Shown here piece by piece: positions 1 to 7,634 of a DNA stretch of 64,000 bases (position 1 is its first letter; each line of letters starts with the position of its first letter). The translations under genes and the position numbers were made by a program. A model generated the notes under the pieces. That model saw only the letters and a program-made list of their open reading frames with translations. It did not search any database and was not told the origin of the DNA. The stretch is from positions 3,410,001 to 3,474,000 of the forward strand of contig NZ_CP092364.2 of NCBI RefSeq assembly GCF_022370755.2. The letters run 5' to 3'. Source of the DNA: Mycolicibacterium goodii. Lineage in GTDB: Bacteria > Actinomycetota > Actinomycetes > Mycobacteriales > Mycobacteriaceae.

Positions 1-191
1 CGCAGGTGCTGCTGCGGTGGAGCATCCAGCTGGGCAACATCGTGATCTCGCGGTCGTCGAGCCCCGAGCGCATCGCTTCCAACCTCGACGTGTTCGGCTT
101 CGAGCTCACCGCCGACGAGATGGACACGCTGGGCGGGCTCAACGACGGCACCCGCTTCCGTCCCGACCCCGCCACCTACACGGGCTCGTAG
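1..191 (+). CDS. Aldo/keto reductase, C-terminal fragment
   Basis: This is the 3' end of a gene that enters from the left edge; the first complete codon is at 3. The visible 62 residues contain [15 protein letters not shown], then [18 protein letters not shown] and a LGGLN segment. That is the typical C-terminal part of NADPH-dependent aldo/keto reductases of the 2,5-diketo-gluconate reductase type, where the S-S-P-E-R-I stretch binds the cofactor phosphate. The catalytic Asp/Tyr/Lys/His set lies outside the window. By position it corresponds to Rv2971 of M. tuberculosis (synteny from memory). A perfect 16-bp hairpin follows the stop codon. The family is clear; the substrate cannot be told. 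Confidence 0.88.
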   Translation, partial: QVLLRWSIQLGNIVISRSSSPERIASNLDVFGFELTADEMDTLGGLNDGTRFRPDPATYTGS

Positions 192-208
192 ATCTCGCGA
201 GCAGACGT

Positions 209-244
209 AAAGCTGTCCTTTTCCGCGTGGAAAAGGACAGCTTT
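209..244. terminator. Perfect 16-bp hairpin between convergent genes
   Basis: Arms 209-224 and 229-244 are exact reverse complements around a GCGT loop. It lies 18 bp after the aldo/keto reductase stop and before the end of the opposing TetR gene, so it can act on both strands. The bases just before it (197-207, GCGAGCAGACG) recur after the stop of the GNAT gene at 1437. Confidence 0.7.
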
Positions 245-290
245 GCTGGGGGCACCTCCCGCTTGCGGGGGACTGCTCGGCAGTGGTAGG

Positions 291-872
291 TCACCCGTCG
301 AGCAGGGTGACCTGGCGGCGCACGGCCGCCGTGACCCGCTCGGTGTCGCCGGTCGCGAGCAGGTCGAGCAGCGCGCCACGTAAGACCGCAAGCGCGAGCG
401 TGCGCTCCACCGCGGCGTCGCCGGTGCGCCGGCGCTCCTCCGGCTGGCATTTCGCCAAGAGTTCCATCCAATCGTCGACGGTCGCGCGGGCGAAACCCGC
501 CCACGCGCCGTCCGGTTCGATGAGCGACCGCCCGTAGGCTTCGACCCACAGCGTCAGCAGCGGTCGATGTTGTTCGGCGGCAAGCCATTTCCAGATTTCC
601 GTGACGGCGACGCCGAGACCTGGCCGTTCGACCGCCGCCACCTGCAGACGGTCCAGCACCGCCAACTCGTCGGCACGCGCCCGCGCCACCAGCGCCCGGA
701 TCAGCCCCTCTTTGCTGCCGAACAGGTACAGCAGCACGCGCGGACTCGACCCGATGGCGCCGGCCAACGGACGCAACGACATCTCCGCAAGCCCATGCGT
801 CAGGACGTAGCGGTAGGCGGCCTCGAGAAGCTCGACCTGTCGGGCCGAGGGGGTTGCCTCGTCTGCGGACAC
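291..872 (-). CDS. TetR-family transcriptional regulator
   Basis: A protein of 193 residues. The N-terminal 60 residues form a TetR helix-turn-helix: LLEAAYRYVLTHGLAEMSLR, then PLAGAIGSSPRVLLYLFGSK, with the usual Y-L-F-G-S-K-E end of the recognition helix. The remaining helical domain would bind a ligand and dimerise; nothing in it identifies the ligand. GTG at 872 is chosen because TAGGCT stands 6 nt upstream (879-884), the spacing of a leaderless mycobacterial start. A divergent GNAT gene begins 57 bp away, and the imperfect palindrome at 890-909 could be the operator for both genes. Confidence 0.85.
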   Translation of the reverse strand: MSADEATPSARQVELLEAAYRYVLTHGLAEMSLRPLAGAIGSSPRVLLYLFGSKEGLIRALVARARADELAVLDRLQVAAVERPGLGVAVTEIWKWLAAEQHRPLLTLWVEAYGRSLIEPDGAWAGFARATVDDWMELLAKCQPEERRRTGDAAVERTLALAVLRGALLDLLATGDTERVTAAVRRQVTLLDG

Positions 873-878
873 AGCGTT

Positions 879-884
879 AGCCTA
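879..884 (-). promoter_or_regulatory. -10 element, leaderless start of TetR gene
   Basis: TAGGCT on the minus strand, 6 nt before the GTG start at 872. This places the transcription start at or next to the start codon. Confidence 0.5.
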
Positions 885-889
885 ACCCT

Positions 890-909
890 ACTGAAACGAC
901 TGTGTCAGT
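890..909. promoter_or_regulatory. Candidate TetR operator
   Basis: A 20-bp imperfect palindrome with outer arms ACTGA/TCAGT and inner AC/GT pairs, 14 of 20 positions symmetric. It lies in the 57-bp gap between the divergent TetR and GNAT genes, just upstream of the TetR -10. Its role is inferred from position and symmetry only. Confidence 0.45.
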
Positions 910-929
910 GACTTGACCGGGGGTTCACC

Positions 930-1436
930 ATGTCGCTGCAAGTGGAGCAATCGCGGGTCGTCGTACGCCGTGCTGACCGCCCCGGAGATCTCGGTTGGGT
1001 GGTGATGGCGCACGGCGAGATCTACCACGAGCAGTTCGGATGGGACACCGATTTCGAGGCGCTCGTGGCCCGCATCGTCGCCGACTACGCCGCCGATCAC
1101 GACCCGGCGCGCGAGGCGGGCTGGATCGCCGAGGTCGACGGCGAGCGCGCGGGCTGCATCTTCTGCGTGGCGGGCGACGAACCGGACGCGGCCAAGTTGC
1201 GCATCCTGTTGGTCACGCCGCAGGCACGCGGCCTGGGTCTCGGTTCGCGCCTGGTCGACGAGTGCCTGCGCTTCGCGCGCACCGCGGGCTACCGCAGGGT
1301 CGGCCTGTGGACCAACGACGTGCTGACCTCGGCGCGAAAGATATACCAGGCGGCGGGATTCCGCCTGGTCGACGAGGGGCGCCACCACAGTTTCGGCCAC
1401 GATCTGATCGGCCAGAACTGGGTGCTGGATCTCTAG
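930..1436 (+). CDS. GNAT-family N-acetyltransferase
   Basis: A protein of 168 residues. The acetyl-CoA motif is clear in the second half: LRILLVTPQARGLGLGSRLVDECLRFA, where V-x-P-x-x-R-G-x-G-L-G is the pyrophosphate-binding loop, followed by R-V-G-L-W-T-N-D and an AARKIYQAAGF-like end. The first half (GWVVMAHGEIYHEQFGWD) resembles acetyltransferases often fused to or paired with MarR regulators. A GGGGG tract 8-12 nt before ATG 930 serves as ribosome binding site. It is divergent from a TetR gene that may control it. The acceptor substrate is unknown. Confidence 0.85.
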   Translation: MSLQVEQSRVVVRRADRPGDLGWVVMAHGEIYHEQFGWDTDFEALVARIVADYAADHDPAREAGWIAEVDGERAGCIFCVAGDEPDAAKLRILLVTPQARGLGLGSRLVDECLRFARTAGYRRVGLWTNDVLTSARKIYQAAGFRLVDEGRHHSFGHDLIGQNWVLDL

Positions 1437-1438
1437 CG

Positions 1439-1496
1439 CGAGCAGACGCAGAACTGCCCTTTTCGCCCCGGAAACAGGCAGTTTTGCGTCTGCTCG
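1439..1496. terminator. Long hairpin between GNAT and HNH nuclease genes
   Basis: Arms 1439-1458 and 1477-1496 pair over 20 bp with a single G-T wobble; the loop is about 18 nt. It begins 3 bp after the GNAT stop and ends 9 bp before the opposing gene's stop codon, so it can terminate both. The outer arm shares GCGAGCAGACG with the region beside the first hairpin (197-207). Confidence 0.65.
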
Positions 1497-1505
1497 GCAG
1501 AACAC

Positions 1506-2210
1506 TCAACCACGCGGGCAGGTGTCGGCCGCCTGCCGCAGCACCGGCACCGACGGCGCATCGACCGGCAGCGAATAGCCCCGCAGGACCTCGATGAACT
1601 GCATCGCGTACTGGCAGTGGAACGCCGCGTTGGGCGGCATCCACAGCGCGGGTTCCTTGTCGCCCTTGTCCTGGTTGGCTTCGCCCTGTACCGCAATGAG
1701 ATTCGCCGGGTCGTTGGCGAAGCGCACGCGCATACGGTCAGGCCAGGAGCGCGCGCCCTGGTCCCACGCGTACGCCAATGGCACGATGTGCTCGATCTGA
1801 ACCGCGGCCCCGGTCCGGTTGCCGCGCGCGAACGGGATGGTGAGGTTGGTGTAGGGATCGCGCAGGATGCCGGTCGCCACGGCCGTCGGGCATCGACTGA
1901 TGGAGACGTAGGTCTTGTCCGCCAGATCCCGGTCGAGGATGTCGTTGCGGGTGTCGCACCCGTTGTGACCGCCCGGTGCGTCGTTGTCGTCGGTCCACGC
2001 CTCGCCGAACGCGGCACGTCGGTAGTCGTGGCCATGGATCCGCACAGGTACCACGGCCACCCCGGCAAGGACGTCCGCACCCGGCGCGACGGTCGGCACG
2101 TCGGCACCGGCGACCACCGACCGATCCGACGACGCCGTGATGGTCTGGTAGGCGACGAAGACCGCGAGCGCGACGAACAGCGCGAGCCACCACGTGCGGC
2201 GGGCGGTCAT
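1506..2210 (-). CDS. Secreted HNH-type nuclease (DUF1524)
   Basis: A protein of 234 residues with an N-terminal hydrophobic helix (7-24, WWLALFVALAVFVAYQTI) that anchors or exports it. The nuclease core is visible: the EHIVPL motif at 140-145 provides the HNH histidine, followed by RFANDPANLIAV (163-174) and N-Q-D-K-G-D-K (179-185), the Asn/Lys pattern of the DUF1524 branch. Cys85, Cys107, Cys199 and Cys231 could form disulphides outside the membrane. The start overlaps the recG stop by 4 bp (ATGA), so it is translated as the last gene of the DAK2-recG operon. Why a nuclease should be coupled to recG is not known. Confidence 0.82.
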   Translation of the reverse strand: MTARRTWWLALFVALAVFVAYQTITASSDRSVVAGADVPTVAPGADVLAGVAVVPVRIHGHDYRRAAFGEAWTDDNDAPGGHNGCDTRNDILDRDLADKTYVSISRCPTAVATGILRDPYTNLTIPFARGNRTGAAVQIEHIVPLAYAWDQGARSWPDRMRVRFANDPANLIAVQGEANQDKGDKEPALWMPPNAAFHCQYAMQFIEVLRGYSLPVDAPSVPVLRQAADTCPRG

Positions 2211-4468
2211 GCCTTTTCCAGGTACTCGACGCGATCAGTGTCGACGAACTGCGCTGCCAGCAGCGCCATTCCGGTGTCATGCGGATCCTGCTCGTAGCGG
2301 GTCTCGCAGAATGCGCGGGCGTCGGTGATCACCTCGAGGTGCTCACGCAGCGACAGGAACCGCAGGTTGATCGTGCGGCCGGACTGGTTGAGCCCGAGCA
2401 CATCCCCTTCGCGCCGCTCCTCGAGGTCCAGATCGGCCAGCTCGAAACCGTCGAGCGTGGCGGCGACCGCCTTGATGCGCTCCCCCGCCTTCGACATCTC
2501 GGGCAGACGCGTGGCCAGCAGGCACAAGCTCGGATGCTGCCCACGGCCGATGCGTCCACGCAACTGGTGCAGCTGGCTGATACCGAACCGGTCGGCGTCC
2601 ATCACCACCATCACCGTCGAGTTGGGCACGTCCACGCCCACCTCGATCACCGTGGTGCACACCAGGACATCGATCTCGCCGGCCCGGAACCGCGACATCA
2701 CGTCGTCCTTCTCGTCCCCGGAGAGCCTGCCGTGCATGAGGCCCAGGCGCAGGCCCTCCAACGGGCCGTTGCGCAGGCGCTCGTACAGCTCGACCACCGT
2801 GATCGGCGGCGGGCCGGCCTGGCGGCCCTCATTTTCCCTGCCGCCCACGGGTTTGTCGTTCTCGTCGATGCGCGACGCCACGACGTATGCCTGACGCCCT
2901 GCGGCCACCTCCTCGCGGATCCGGGCCCATGCACGGTCAAGCCACGCCGGCTTCTGGGACACGAAAATCGTGTTGCTGGTGATCGGTTGGCGCCCGCGCG
3001 GCAGTTCCCGCAGGGTCGAGGTCTCCAGATCGCCGTACACCGTGAGCGCGACCGTGCGCGGGATCGGTGTGGCCGTCATGACCAGAAGATGCGGCGTCAG
3101 GCCTTCACAGGCCTTGGCGCGCAACGCATCTCGTTGCTCAACCCCGAACCGGTGCTGCTCGTCGACCACCACCATGCCGAGGTTGTGGAATTCCACTGCG
3201 TCCTGCAGCAGTGCATGTGTGCCGATGACGATGCCCGCCGCGCCCGACGCCACCTCGTCGCGGACCGCGCGCTTCTGTTGTGCGGTCATCGATCCGGTGA
3301 GCAACGCAACGCGCGTACCGTTCTCGTCCCCGCCGAGTTCGCCTGCCATCGCCAACGGTCCCAGCACGTCGCGCACCGAGCGGGCATGTTGTGTCGCAAG
3401 CACTTCCGTCGGTGCGAGCAACGCACACTGGTACCCGGCGTCGACCATCTGCAGCATGGCCAGCACCGAGACGATGGTCTTGCCCGAGCCCACCTCGCCC
3501 TGCAGCATGCGGTTCATCGGTCGCGTCGAGGCGAGTTCACCCGAGATCACCTCGAGCACCTCGCGCTGCCCGGCGGTCAACTCGAACGGCAACCGGTCAC
3601 GGAGAGCGGCCACCAGGCCGTCGTCGCGCAGCGGTGCCGACGGACCTGACGCACCGAGTTCACCGTGGCGACGGGTCACCAGGCCCCACTGCAGGCCGAT
3701 CGCCTCGTCGTAGGTGAGCCGCTCACGGGCACGGTCGCGCTCTACCGAGTTCTCCGCGAGATGGATCGCCCGCAGCGCCTCGTCCTCGGACATCAGACCA
3801 CGTTGCTGCACAAAGGATTTGGGCAGCGGGTCGGGGATGGGGTCGAGCACGGCGAGCACCTGGCGGATGCAGCGGTAGATGTCCCAGCTCTGCATCTTCG
3901 CCGACGCCGGATAGATCGGGAAGAACTCCTTCTCGAACTCCGCGAGCATGTCTTCGCCGGTCGCACCGGAGGCCTCGGCGATGGCCTTGAGCGACTTGGT
4001 GCCGATCTTGCGTCCGCTGGGCGATTCGAGCACCAGGAACGCCGGGTGGTTCAACTGCACGGTGTCGCGGAAGTACTTGACCTCACCGGAGAGCATGAGC
4101 CGGGTGCCGACCTTGAGTTCCTCGATCATCCAGTTGGCGTTGAAGAACGTCGCGGTCACCTTCTGCTTGTGCTCGCCGAGCGTCACGCGCAGGTACTTGG
4201 GGGTGAACTGCTTACCCGTCTTGGTCTTGACGGGGCGCTTCATGTCCCCCGGCTTGGCCTCGGTGATGACGTCGATGAAGGTGACGTGTTCGCCCTCTTC
4301 GAGATCGAGCGTCTCGCCTTCCCCACGCACGCTCATGCCGTCGCTGTACTTGCGCGGATAGTGGCGCAGGAGATCGTTGACGGTGCGCAGCCCGAAGTTC
4401 TCCTCGAGCTTGTCGGCCGCCTTCTTGCCGAGCACGAATTGCAGGGAATCGGCGAGCGTTGCCATCAC
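2207..4468 (-). CDS. recG: ATP-dependent DNA helicase RecG
   Basis: A protein of 753 residues, normal length for RecG. The N-terminal wedge/OB region (about 60-150) binds branched DNA. The helicase core has Walker A GEVGSGKT at 324-331, the DEQH box at 436-439, motif III MTATPIPRT at 464-472 and motif VI QLRGRIGRG at 635-643. RecG reverses stalled forks and migrates Holliday junctions. The first two codons are both Met, and either may start. It overlaps the DAK2-like gene upstream (4465-4468) and the HNH nuclease gene downstream (2207-2210) by 4 bp each, so the three form one translationally coupled operon. Confidence 0.97.
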   Translation of the reverse strand: MMATLADSLQFVLGKKAADKLEENFGLRTVNDLLRHYPRKYSDGMSVRGEGETLDLEEGEHVTFIDVITEAKPGDMKRPVKTKTGKQFTPKYLRVTLGEHKQKVTATFFNANWMIEELKVGTRLMLSGEVKYFRDTVQLNHPAFLVLESPSGRKIGTKSLKAIAEASGATGEDMLAEFEKEFFPIYPASAKMQSWDIYRCIRQVLAVLDPIPDPLPKSFVQQRGLMSEDEALRAIHLAENSVERDRARERLTYDEAIGLQWGLVTRRHGELGASGPSAPLRDDGLVAALRDRLPFELTAGQREVLEVISGELASTRPMNRMLQGEVGSGKTIVSVLAMLQMVDAGYQCALLAPTEVLATQHARSVRDVLGPLAMAGELGGDENGTRVALLTGSMTAQQKRAVRDEVASGAAGIVIGTHALLQDAVEFHNLGMVVVDEQHRFGVEQRDALRAKACEGLTPHLLVMTATPIPRTVALTVYGDLETSTLRELPRGRQPITSNTIFVSQKPAWLDRAWARIREEVAAGRQAYVVASRIDENDKPVGGRENEGRQAGPPPITVVELYERLRNGPLEGLRLGLMHGRLSGDEKDDVMSRFRAGEIDVLVCTTVIEVGVDVPNSTVMVVMDADRFGISQLHQLRGRIGRGQHPSLCLLATRLPEMSKAGERIKAVAATLDGFELADLDLEERREGDVLGLNQSGRTINLRFLSLREHLEVITDARAFCETRYEQDPHDTGMALLAAQFVDTDRVEYLEKA

Positions 4469-6114
4469 TCCACCCCGATCAGCAGTGCGTCGCCGCGGTG
4501 TCCCGTGTGATAGGTCACCAGTTCGGCGCCCAGATGTTTCTGGTGAACATGCGTCTGCAACGCGGCACCGACCGCGGGGTCCACGCCGTGGCCGGTGAGC
4601 ACGGTGACGAGTTCGCCGCCCGCCGCGAGCAGAAGATCGATCAGCCCGGCCGCGGCGGCCGTGACGTCGGGACCGACGATGAGCACCTCGTCACCGGCGA
4701 TGCCGAGCCCGTCACCGGGCTTGCACGCCCCGGCCCATGTCAATGCCTCCTCGGTCGCGACGCGGACCGAGCCATGGCGGGCCCCGGCAGCGGCGCGCGC
4801 CATCGTGTATCCGTCGTCGACGGCCTGCCGTCCGGCGTCGTGCACCGCGAGCGCGGCGAGCCCCTGGACCATCGATCCGGCGGGCACCGGGACGACGTCG
4901 ATTCCCCAACCGATCGCGGCCGTGCAACCTGCCACGAGCTCTTCGGCCGCGACGTAACCGTTCGGCAGCACCATGACCTGCGCGGCGCCGACGTCGACGA
5001 GTGCGCGCAGGAGTTGTTTCGCGCTGACGGGCTCGTCGCCCTCGGGTCGCAGCACGTGCGCACCCTCACCCGCGAACAACTCGGCCCCGCCGTCGCCGTC
5101 GACGACGGCCAGCACGGCACGCTCGCGTTCCCACCCGCCGGAGGGATGCGAACCGCCGGATCCGGTGAGTGCGGTGATCTGGATGCGTTTGAGCGTGCCG
5201 ACCGCGAGACCCGCTTCGACCGCCGCGCCTGCGTCGTCGACGTGTACGTGGACCGAGTACCGGTCGCCACCCGACGTGGCGATCGCCACGGATTCGCCGA
5301 GCTGTTCGAGCCCCGCCCGCAGATGCTCGACCGCCTCTGGTGCACAGCCGCTCAGCAGGTACATGACCTCGAACTGCGGTACCTGGGTGGGCGCGGCATC
5401 CGAGGACCGCACGAGCGGTTGGGATTCCTGCGCCTGCCGGGGCGCGGGTGTGTAGGCGGGCCGGCGTGGCGCACGGCCGGTGATCGTCGTGGTCATCGCG
5501 TCGAGCAGGACCAGCAACCCGCGGCCTCCCGAGTCGACGACACCGGCCTCGGCCAGCACCTCGAGCTGTTGCGGGGTGTGGTCGAGCGCCGTGGCGGCGG
5601 CGTCGGCCGCCGACGCCGCGACCTCGGCGAGATCCCCGCCGCCCACCGCGCTCTTCTCGGCGGAGTCGGCCGCGGCCTGCAGCACCGAGACGATCGTTCC
5701 GGGCACGGGATCACCCATCGACACCGCGACCAACGCCACCGCGTGGCGCAGCGCCGCGCCGAACAGCGCCCCGTCGACATCGAGGAGATTGCCACCACGG
5801 TCGGCAGCGGCCGACGTGACGACCTCCGCGAGGCCCAGCAGGATCTGCGACAGGATCACCCCGGAGTTGCCCCGTGCGCCCTGCAGCGCGCCCGCGGCCA
5901 GCGCGCTCGCGACCTGCGCGACGTCGCCGCCGGGCTGAGCGTCCGCATGGGCCCACGCCGAACGCATCGTGAACAGCATGTTGGTCCCGGTGTCGGCATC
6001 GGCGACGGGGAACACGTTGAGGCGGTTGATCTCGTCGGTGTGGGTGATCAGGTCCCCGACCGCGGTGTGCGCCCAATCCCGCAGGGCGGAGGCGTCGAGC
6101 CGCCGTGCAGACAT
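4465..6114 (-). CDS. DAK2/FakA-like kinase-domain protein
   Basis: A protein of 549 residues. The N-terminal DAK2 domain has the signature NVFPVADADTGTN at 33-45, where the Asp residues bind Mg-ATP. This motif is shared by dihydroxyacetone kinase DhaL and the fatty-acid kinase FakA. The rest fits the FakA middle and C-terminal domains. FakA phosphorylates fatty acids held by FakB partners; no fakB is nearby, so the substrate is inferred from family only. ATG 6114 is preferred over a start 48 nt upstream because GGAGG stands 4 nt before it. The gene heads the DAK2-recG-HNH operon, and a DAK-recG neighbourhood is common in Gram-positive bacteria. Confidence 0.88.
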   Translation of the reverse strand: MSARRLDASALRDWAHTAVGDLITHTDEINRLNVFPVADADTGTNMLFTMRSAWAHADAQPGGDVAQVASALAAGALQGARGNSGVILSQILLGLAEVVTSAAADRGGNLLDVDGALFGAALRHAVALVAVSMGDPVPGTIVSVLQAAADSAEKSAVGGGDLAEVAASAADAAATALDHTPQQLEVLAEAGVVDSGGRGLLVLLDAMTTTITGRAPRRPAYTPAPRQAQESQPLVRSSDAAPTQVPQFEVMYLLSGCAPEAVEHLRAGLEQLGESVAIATSGGDRYSVHVHVDDAGAAVEAGLAVGTLKRIQITALTGSGGSHPSGGWERERAVLAVVDGDGGAELFAGEGAHVLRPEGDEPVSAKQLLRALVDVGAAQVMVLPNGYVAAEELVAGCTAAIGWGIDVVPVPAGSMVQGLAALAVHDAGRQAVDDGYTMARAAAGARHGSVRVATEEALTWAGACKPGDGLGIAGDEVLIVGPDVTAAAAGLIDLLLAAGGELVTVLTGHGVDPAVGAALQTHVHQKHLGAELVTYHTGHRGDALLIGVE

Positions 6115-6251
6115 CGGACCTCCAAGTTCACGCCAATCCCCCGGTGCGGCGCAGGGCGCCATCGTGGGCGCCAGCCTATCCAGTCACAATGACAAACCGG
6201 CGCCGACCACCTGCGCCTGTGCACCGCGCGCCGCGGTGTTCGTGACCGATT

Positions 6252-6280
6252 TTGGCGATACCACGCCTTCTCGGTATCCT
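6252..6280 (+). promoter_or_regulatory. Candidate promoter of rpmB
   Basis: TTGGCG at 6252-6257 and TATCCT at 6275-6280 are separated by 17 bp and lie 70 bp upstream of the rpmB start. This is the best -35/-10 pair in the gap between the DAK2-like gene and rpmB. Confidence 0.5.
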
Positions 6281-6349
6281 GGTCAGGTTGTCGGGTCACC
6301 CGCGTTGCGGTCGTTGGCCCCCAAGTACTGATTTCGAGGAGTTGTTGAT

Positions 6350-6544
6350 ATGGCTGCCGTGTGCGATATCTGCGGGAAGGGCCCCGGCTTCGGCAAGTCG
6401 GTGTCGCATTCGCATCGGCGGACCAGCCGGCGCTGGGATCCGAACATCCAGTCGGTGCGCGCCGTGACCGGTCCTGGCGGCAACAAGCAGCGCGTCAACG
6501 CGTGCACCTCGTGCATCAAGGCCGGCAAGGTCTCGCGCGGCTAG
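6350..6544 (+). CDS. rpmB: 50S ribosomal protein L28
   Basis: A protein of 64 residues. It matches bacterial L28: [20 protein letters not shown], then [17 protein letters not shown] and a C-terminal [12 protein letters not shown]. The two Cys pairs (CDIC and CTSC) make it the zinc-binding, C+ form. Mycobacteria carry both C+ and zinc-free paralogues of several ribosomal proteins, the latter used in zinc starvation; this would be the zinc-replete version. GAGGAG stands about 10 nt before the ATG. A GC-rich hairpin follows the stop codon. Confidence 0.96.
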   Translation: MAAVCDICGKGPGFGKSVSHSHRRTSRRWDPNIQSVRAVTGPGGNKQRVNACTSCIKAGKVSRG

Positions 6545-6557
6545 ATTCCGCCTAACC

Positions 6558-6575
6558 GACCGGCGCGCGCCGGTC
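6558..6575 (+). terminator. Intrinsic terminator after rpmB
   Basis: An 18-bp perfect palindrome (GACCGGCG/CGCCGGTC) starts 13 bp after the rpmB stop and is followed by a T-rich stretch (TTCTCTGTTTGG). Confidence 0.7.
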
Positions 6576-6617
6576 TTCTCTGTTTGGTTCATGATCCGGC
6601 CGGGTAACAGGGCCCTC

Positions 6618-6923
6618 ATGACCTCACGCCACAAATCACATTCACCGCTGTACGCCATCGCCGCCGGTGCTGCAGTCGGCGCCTTGCTGACCGCATGCGC
6701 CGGCAGCGACTCCGGCGGCGAGACGACGGTGGAGACCACCACCACCGAGTCCGTGGTCGAGACGACGACCCCTGAGACCGGTGAGACCAGCGCGACGGTG
6801 GAGATTCCCACCGAACTGCCGACCGGCGAGGAAACACCACCCCCAGGTCAGCCGGCACCGACCGACGACGGCAGCGCGACGATCGAGATCCCGTCACCGG
6901 AGCTGCCCACGACGACGCCGTAG
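6618..6923 (+). CDS. Small Thr/Glu/Pro-rich lipoprotein
   Basis: A protein of 101 residues from ATG 6618, chosen because AGGG lies just upstream; an in-frame ATG at 6591 would add nine residues. The N-terminus is a lipoprotein signal: a hydrophobic run YAIAAGAAVGA and the lipobox LLTAC, so the Cys is predicted to be lipidated. The mature part is low-complexity and acidic, with runs such as ETTVETTTTESVVETTTPET and P-T-E-L-P, typical of extended cell-wall-spanning linkers. No enzymatic domain is visible. It ends 3 bp before the opposing ung gene. Function unknown. Confidence 0.75.
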   Translation: MTSRHKSHSPLYAIAAGAAVGALLTACAGSDSGGETTVETTTTESVVETTTPETGETSATVEIPTELPTGEETPPPGQPAPTDDGSATIEIPSPELPTTTP

Positions 6924-6926
6924 GTC

Positions 6927-7610
6927 CTAGGGCAGCTTCCAGTCGATCGGGTCGATTCCGCGCCGCTCCAGCAGTTCGTTGACACGGCTGAACGGCCGCG
7001 ATCCGAAGAATCCGCGTGATGCGGACAGCGGCGAGGGATGCGGCGATTCGATCGTCGCGCAATCCCCTTCCGCCAGCATCGGCTTGAGCGTTGCCGCATC
7101 GCGCCCCCACAGCACGGCCACCAACGGTTGCCTCCGCGCCACCAGCGCCCGGATGGCACATTCGGTGACGGCCTCCCACCCCTTGCCGCGGTGGGAGGCC
7201 GGTGTGCCTGGGCGCACCGTGAGAACCCTGTTGAGCAACATCACGCCGCGCTGGGCCCACGGCGTCAGATCGCCGTTGCTCGGCTGCGGGTGACCGAGAT
7301 CCTCGGTGTACTCGGTGAAGATGTTCGACAGGCTGCGCGGCAGCGGCCGGACGTCGGGCGCGACCGAGAAGCTCAGTCCCACCGCATGGCCCGGCGTCGG
7401 GTACGGATCCTGACCGACGATCAGCACCCGCACCTGATCGAACGGAAATGTGAACGCCCGCAGCACATTCTGTCCGGAGGGCAGGTACTGCCTGCCTTCG
7501 GCGAGCTCGCTGCGCAGGAACTCCCCCATCCGCGCCACCTGATCTGCCACGGGCTCCAGTGCGCGGGCCCAACCTTCCTCGACGAGTTCATTCAGTGGTC
7601 GTGCGGTCAC
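6927..7610 (-). CDS. ung: Uracil-DNA glycosylase
   Basis: A protein of 227 residues of family-1 UDG, which removes uracil from DNA in base-excision repair. The water-activating loop GQDPYP is at 66-71 with catalytic Asp68, and the DNA-intercalation loop HPSPLS is at 191-196. Uracil is usually bound by the LLNRVLTVR segment (125-133). Length and motifs are those of a working enzyme. The likely start is GTG 7610; TAAGTT lies 8 nt before it (7619-7624), compatible with leaderless transcription. thiL ends 24 bp upstream on the same strand. Confidence 0.97.
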   Translation of the reverse strand: MTARPLNELVEEGWARALEPVADQVARMGEFLRSELAEGRQYLPSGQNVLRAFTFPFDQVRVLIVGQDPYPTPGHAVGLSFSVAPDVRPLPRSLSNIFTEYTEDLGHPQPSNGDLTPWAQRGVMLLNRVLTVRPGTPASHRGKGWEAVTECAIRALVARRQPLVAVLWGRDAATLKPMLAEGDCATIESPHPSPLSASRGFFGSRPFSRVNELLERRGIDPIDWKLP

Positions 7611-7618
7611 GGAAAGCC

Positions 7619-7624
7619 AACTTA
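7619..7624 (-). promoter_or_regulatory. Possible -10 of ung
   Basis: TAAGTT on the minus strand, 8 nt before the GTG start of ung. The spacing is one or two bases longer than ideal for a leaderless start. Confidence 0.3.
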
Positions 7625-7634
7625 GCGTGATCCC

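Noticed and set aside
6115..6162. N-terminal extension of the DAK2-like protein
   Set aside because: A strong GGAGG precedes ATG 6114 and the extra residues have no family match.
4459..6192. Plus-strand open frame of 577 codons opposite the DAK2-like gene
   Set aside because: Arg/Gly/Asp-rich composition without domains; the minus-strand DAK2 protein has clear motifs and a ribosome binding site.
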